In this document: positions 61,279 to 64,000 of the stretch, piece after piece
Position numbering within the stretch: position 1 is the stretch's first letter
Layout of the letters: each line of letters opens with the position of its first letter
Source: an uncultured Acidimicrobiales bacterium
GTDB taxonomy: Bacteria; Actinomycetota; Acidimicrobiia; Acidimicrobiales; Bin134
DNA: 64,000 nt
Direction of reading: 5' to 3'
Assembly: GCA_951813555.1 (NCBI GenBank)
Contig: OX638344.1
Span: 372,001 to 436,000 of the forward strand
The notes under the pieces: model-generated
What the model was told of the DNA's origin: nothing
Databases searched by the model: none
The model's input: the letters and a program-made list of their open reading frames with translations, nothing else
Program-made: the position numbers and the translations under genes

Positions 61279-61908
61279 TCAAATGCCGGGGGCTTGGCGG
61301 GTGAGGACTCGCAGGGAGCCGGTGGAGGGGAGCTCGGTGAAAGCGCCGGATTCCATGGCCCGGCAGTAGATCTCATAGGGCGGACGGCCGCCGTCGGCGG
61401 GATTGGGGAACACATCGTGGATGGCCAAGCGGCCCCCTACGGCCACGTGGGATACCCAGTTCTCGTAGTCGGCGTGGGCTGGCTCGGTGCCGTGGCCGCC
61501 GTCGATGAACAGAAAGGCCAGCGGCGTGGACCAGTTTTGGGCGATGGCCACTGAGTGGCCCACCAACGCCACCACGCTGTGCTCCAAACCCGCCTGGCAG
61601 ATGGTGCGGCGGAAATGGGGCAGGGTGTCGATCAGGCCGACCTCGGGGTCTACTAGGTCGGGCTCGTGCCATTCCCAGCCGGGCTGGTTCTCCTCGGAGC
61701 CCCGGTGGTGGTCGAGGGCGAACAGCAGACGGCCCTGGGCCTGGGCGGCGTCGCCCAGATACACCGACGACTTGCCGCAATAGCTACCCACCTCAAGCAG
61801 CGGGCCGGCTACCTCGAGGTTGCCGGCCGCCTGGTGCAAGGCAAGGCCTTCGTCGGGGGGCATGAACCCCCGGGCGGCCTCAGCGAACGCCTGTCGATTG
61901 GGATCCAT
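61279..61908 (-). CDS. Class I SAM-dependent methyltransferase (Methyltransf_24-like)
   Basis: A 209-residue methyltransferase-fold protein. The glycine-rich loop is LLEVGSYCGKSSVYLGDAA (about residues 37-55), the acidic end of beta-2 is FALDHHRGSEENQ, and FIDGGHGTEPAHADYENW gives the post-motif Asp and His characteristic of the Methyltransf_24 group. VGGRLAIHDVFPNP follows. Some relatives act on sugars or antibiotics, but the substrate is unknown. The ATG at 61908 overlaps gtrA by 29 bases; another ATG at 61863 (MPPDEGLALH) would avoid that and is possible. It is cotranscribed with the GtrA membrane protein. Confidence 0.83.
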   Translation of the reverse strand: MDPNRQAFAEAARGFMPPDEGLALHQAAGNLEVAGPLLEVGSYCGKSSVYLGDAAQAQGRLLFALDHHRGSEENQPGWEWHEPDLVDPEVGLIDTLPHFRRTICQAGLEHSVVALVGHSVAIAQNWSTPLAFLFIDGGHGTEPAHADYENWVSHVAVGGRLAIHDVFPNPADGGRPPYEIYCRAMESGAFTELPSTGSLRVLTRQAPGI

Positions 61909-62377
61909 CGTCGGCCATCTCCTGGTTCGGCTCAGACGGGCCGCTGTGTTCTATAGGGGTGCCGAACAAGTACCGGTCGCAGACGGCGTACTTCACCAGC
62001 CACACCGTGCCGAAGGCCCCCACCGAGGCGGCCGAGATGAACCAGCCGTTGTTGGTCACCGCGTCGACCAAGCCCACCGTGAGCGACGAAAGGGCCAGCC
62101 CGGCTAAAGAGACCAGCCAGAAGGGGAGCACCTCGCGGCTCCACTGGCTGCGGCCGTAGCGGTCCCACACCCACGAGCGATTCAGGTGGTACACGGGGAC
62201 GTTGGCGATCAAGAACGCCGCCAGATTGGAAACCAGCCCCGACCAGCCGAACAGGTCGTAGCACACTCTCAAGATGGTCTGGCCCAGCACGACACCCACC
62301 GCGGATGTCCCGCTGTAGCGCAGCAGGCGGCGCCAGTTGTCGGTGACGTGAGCGCGGACCGAGACAATGAGCGACAT
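61880..62377 (-). CDS. GtrA-family membrane protein
   Basis: A 165-residue protein with four membrane segments, the GtrA layout: RYSGTSAVGVVLGQTILRVCY, SNLAAFLIANVPVYHLNRSWVW (with the family's NRxWxW motif), PFWLVSLAGLALSSLTVGLV and VGAFGTVWLVKYAVCDRYLF, each about 20 residues, ending with the KF/KY...RY-F motif. GtrA-like proteins are thought to flip or bind polyprenyl-linked sugars for envelope glycan work. The short hydrophilic tail (about 25 residues) overlaps the methyltransferase gene. The substrate is unknown. Confidence 0.9.
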   Translation of the reverse strand: MSLIVSVRAHVTDNWRRLLRYSGTSAVGVVLGQTILRVCYDLFGWSGLVSNLAAFLIANVPVYHLNRSWVWDRYGRSQWSREVLPFWLVSLAGLALSSLTVGLVDAVTNNGWFISAASVGAFGTVWLVKYAVCDRYLFGTPIEHSGPSEPNQEMADDGSQSTGVR

Positions 62378-62457
62378 GGGGAGACGTAATCGTACCTCAG
62401 CGCGTGTTGGACTCGACTACCAGGATTACAGCCCTAAGGACTGCCTAGCTATGGCGG

Positions 62458-62463
62458 TAGGAT
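62458..62463 (+). promoter_or_regulatory. -10 box before tesB
   Basis: TAGGAT lies nine bases before the ATG at 62473, with no ribosome site in between. It fits a near-leaderless transcript. Confidence 0.4.
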
Positions 62464-62472
62464 CGGGCGGTT

Positions 62473-63318
62473 ATGCAGGCTCAGGTAGACGATCTGATCG
62501 AGCTGTTGGATCTGGAGCCCATCGAGGAGGACATCTTTAGGGGGGTCAGCCCCCAAGAGGATCGCCAGCGGGTGTTCGGTGGTCAGGTGGCCGGCCAGGC
62601 GCTAGTGGCCGCCACTCGCACAGTGGAAGACCGCTCGGTCCACAGCCTTCAGGCCTACTTCATCCGCCCCGGCGACGTGGCAGCGCCTTTGGTCTATCTG
62701 GTGGAGCGGGTGCGCGACGGCCGCTCGTTCACCACGCGCCGGGTGACCGCCATCCAGCACGGCCAGCCCATCTTCGCCATGTCGGCCTCCTTCCATAAGC
62801 AGGAAGAGGGGTTCGAGCACCAAACCGACCTTCCTGAGGGCATTCCCGATCCCGAAGAGCTGAAGCCCTATGTGTGGCCCGGTTTCCCGGTGGACGACCA
62901 GGGCCGGATGATCCGTCCCATCGAGCTGCGCTATGTGACTGGCTCGCCCGCAGAGCGGGGCCAGAGCCGAGAGCCCCGATTGCAGGTGTGGCTGCGGGCC
63001 ACCGGCACGCTGCCCGCCAATCCGGTGCTGCACACCTGCATGTTCACCTACGCCAGCGACATGACGGTGCTGGACACCGCCACTCGGGCGCTGCCGGTTC
63101 GGGGCAACGAGATCGACATCCAGGCGGCCAGCCTGGACCACGCCATGTGGTTCCACCGCCCGCTGCGCATGGACGACTGGATCTTCTTGGACCAGGTGTC
63201 CAACTCGGCCTCCAACGCCCGGGGCCTGGCGTGGGGCACAGCGTGGAACCGCACCGGCGAGCTGGTGGCCTCGGTGGTGCAGGAGGGCTTGATCCGGCCG
63301 CTGCGCAAGCAGCCATGA
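62473..63318 (+). CDS. tesB: Acyl-CoA thioesterase II
   Basis: A 281-residue double-hotdog thioesterase that hydrolyses acyl-CoA to fatty acid and CoA. RVFGGQVAGQALVAATRTV (about residues 33-51) is the start of the first hotdog, followed by VHSLQAYFIRPGD with the conserved Gly-Asp. The second hotdog has SLDHAMWFHRPLRMDDWIFLD, which carries the catalytic Asp, and the final GRGLAWG-type stretch appears as ARGLAWGTAWNRTGELVASVVQEGL. Length and motifs are standard. Its stop overlaps the PQQ-type dehydrogenase gene (ATGA), an unusual partner. Confidence 0.95.
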   Translation: MQAQVDDLIELLDLEPIEEDIFRGVSPQEDRQRVFGGQVAGQALVAATRTVEDRSVHSLQAYFIRPGDVAAPLVYLVERVRDGRSFTTRRVTAIQHGQPIFAMSASFHKQEEGFEHQTDLPEGIPDPEELKPYVWPGFPVDDQGRMIRPIELRYVTGSPAERGQSREPRLQVWLRATGTLPANPVLHTCMFTYASDMTVLDTATRALPVRGNEIDIQAASLDHAMWFHRPLRMDDWIFLDQVSNSASNARGLAWGTAWNRTGELVASVVQEGLIRPLRKQP

Positions 63319-64000
63319 GCATTGCGAGGCGGGCGGTGGCGGTGTTGGCCGCGGTCTGTCTATTGGCTAGCGCCTGCGGGGGCAAAGACGACGACGGTAG
63401 CCGGCGCGATGTAGGGGCGCCCACCAGCACGGGAACGGCGGCTGCGGCGACCCCACAGCACCCCGCCGCCGAGCCCGCTGCGGAAGAGCCAGCCGTCGCC
63501 GCGCCTGAGCCCACCGAGGCTCCCGCACCAGATGAGAGCAGCCAACCCGCACCCGCTGTCGTGCCGCCTGAGCCGACGCTGGTGCTGACTCCGGTGGTGT
63601 TGCTGCCCGACCCCATGGCGCTGGTGGCCCGACCGGGTACTGGCAACGGCACCGGAGACCTGTACGTGGCCACCCGAGACGGGCGGGTTTGGCTGTTGGG
63701 TGCCGACGGCGACGAGCCACCCGAGGTGGTGCTGGACATCAGCGACTTGACCAATACCGACTGCGAGGAGGGGCTGCTGGGCATCGCCTTTGACCTCGAC
63801 GGGTCGGACCTCTACGTCCACTACACCGATCTACGGGGCAACAACCAGATTGTGGAGTACCCCATGAGTGGACACCGCGTGCAGGGCGACCAAGGCCGGA
63901 CGGTGCTGAGCGTGGAGCAGCCGGCCTGCAATCACAACGGCGGCCATATCGCCTTCGGCCCCGACGGCAACCTATGGATCGGCTTGGGCGATGGTGGCGG
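63315..64000 (+). CDS. PQQ-dependent sugar dehydrogenase-like lipoprotein, cut by window edge
   Basis: The frame starts at an ATG overlapping the tesB stop and runs open for 228 codons to the right edge. A signal peptide with lipobox LLASAC is followed by an Ala/Pro/Glu-rich linker (about residues 35-85). The catalytic fold then starts: GDLYVATRDGRVWLLG, DCEEGLLGIAFD, LYVHYTD and NHNGGHIAFGPDGNLWIGLGDGG, which is the beta-propeller pattern of soluble glucose/sorbosone dehydrogenases. It should oxidise sugars or related alcohols outside the membrane with PQQ. The C-terminal half lies outside the window, so the cofactor-binding residues cannot all be checked. Confidence 0.88.
   Translation, partial: MSIARRAVAVLAAVCLLASACGGKDDDGSRRDVGAPTSTGTAAAATPQHPAAEPAAEEPAVAAPEPTEAPAPDESSQPAPAVVPPEPTLVLTPVVLLPDPMALVARPGTGNGTGDLYVATRDGRVWLLGADGDEPPEVVLDISDLTNTDCEEGLLGIAFDLDGSDLYVHYTDLRGNNQIVEYPMSGHRVQGDQGRTVLSVEQPACNHNGGHIAFGPDGNLWIGLGDGG

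Overview
The window is a GC-rich, densely coded chromosome segment with many GTG and TTG starts, 1-4 base stop/start overlaps (ATGA, GTGA, TGATG) and few gaps. No stretch longer than 300 bases lacks a gene. An F420-type PPOX flavoprotein, an actinobacterial bL37 ribosomal protein, a HelD/HelR helicase, an HDHLDGG-type adenosine deaminase and TANNNT -10 boxes set directly before start codons point to an actinobacterium. An Acidimicrobiia-like lineage is my inference; nothing here proves the class. I see no rRNA, tRNA, CRISPR array, insertion sequence, prophage or origin.

Layout. (1) 1-7175, minus strand: an operon for a BMP-type ABC importer (lipoprotein, double ATPase, two permeases), an alpha/beta hydrolase and a LacI regulator, with two LacI-type operators at its promoter; a DUF192 gene runs off the left edge. 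(2) 7261-10878: YchF, bL37, a DCC thiol protein, a ferritin-like diiron protein and an SDR. (3) 10994-24431: a nucleoside uptake and breakdown block. A second BMP ABC importer is followed by cdd, deoA, add and a HAD phosphatase. On the opposite strand lie deoC, a two-gene aldehyde dehydrogenase resembling a split ALDH16, and a 5'(3')-nucleotidase; upp diverges from deoC. Together they would import nucleosides, deaminate and phosphorolyse them, recover uracil, split deoxyribose 5-phosphate and oxidise the acetaldehyde. (4) 24453-32364: an N-acyl-D-amino-acid deacylase with an AcoX-like kinase, a LysM lipoprotein, a small zinc-ribbon/membrane protein pair, a Rieske-TPP enzyme fusion and a 1-Cys peroxiredoxin. 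(5) 32445-40350: a MacB-like ABC system with two large FtsX permeases, then pgi.

(6) 40356-46363: a TPP riboswitch and thiC-thiE-thiO-thiS-thiG-tenI-thiD. thiF and thiL are not in the window. (7) 46344-53849: HelD/HelR helicase, PPOX and O-methyltransferase operon on the minus strand, then hemE-hemY-lnt on the plus strand. (8) 53867-64000: a HigBA-like toxin-antitoxin locus with a perfect 26-bp operator, dtd, a glycosyltransferase/methyltransferase/toroid-protein operon, an orphan vsr, sodC, a DUF1214 protein, a decayed second toxin-antitoxin pair with an in-frame amber codon, a methyltransferase with GtrA, tesB and the start of a PQQ-type sugar dehydrogenase.

Two features cut across the regions. 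First, at least thirteen genes at the head of transcription units have a TANNNT hexamer 6 or 7 bases before the start codon and no Shine-Dalgarno sequence, which suggests leaderless mRNAs; I used this to choose several starts. Second, several enzymes depart from their family at a key position: an Lnt with Ser for the catalytic Cys, a SodC with Asp for a zinc His, and an ABC ATPase with a broken signature motif.
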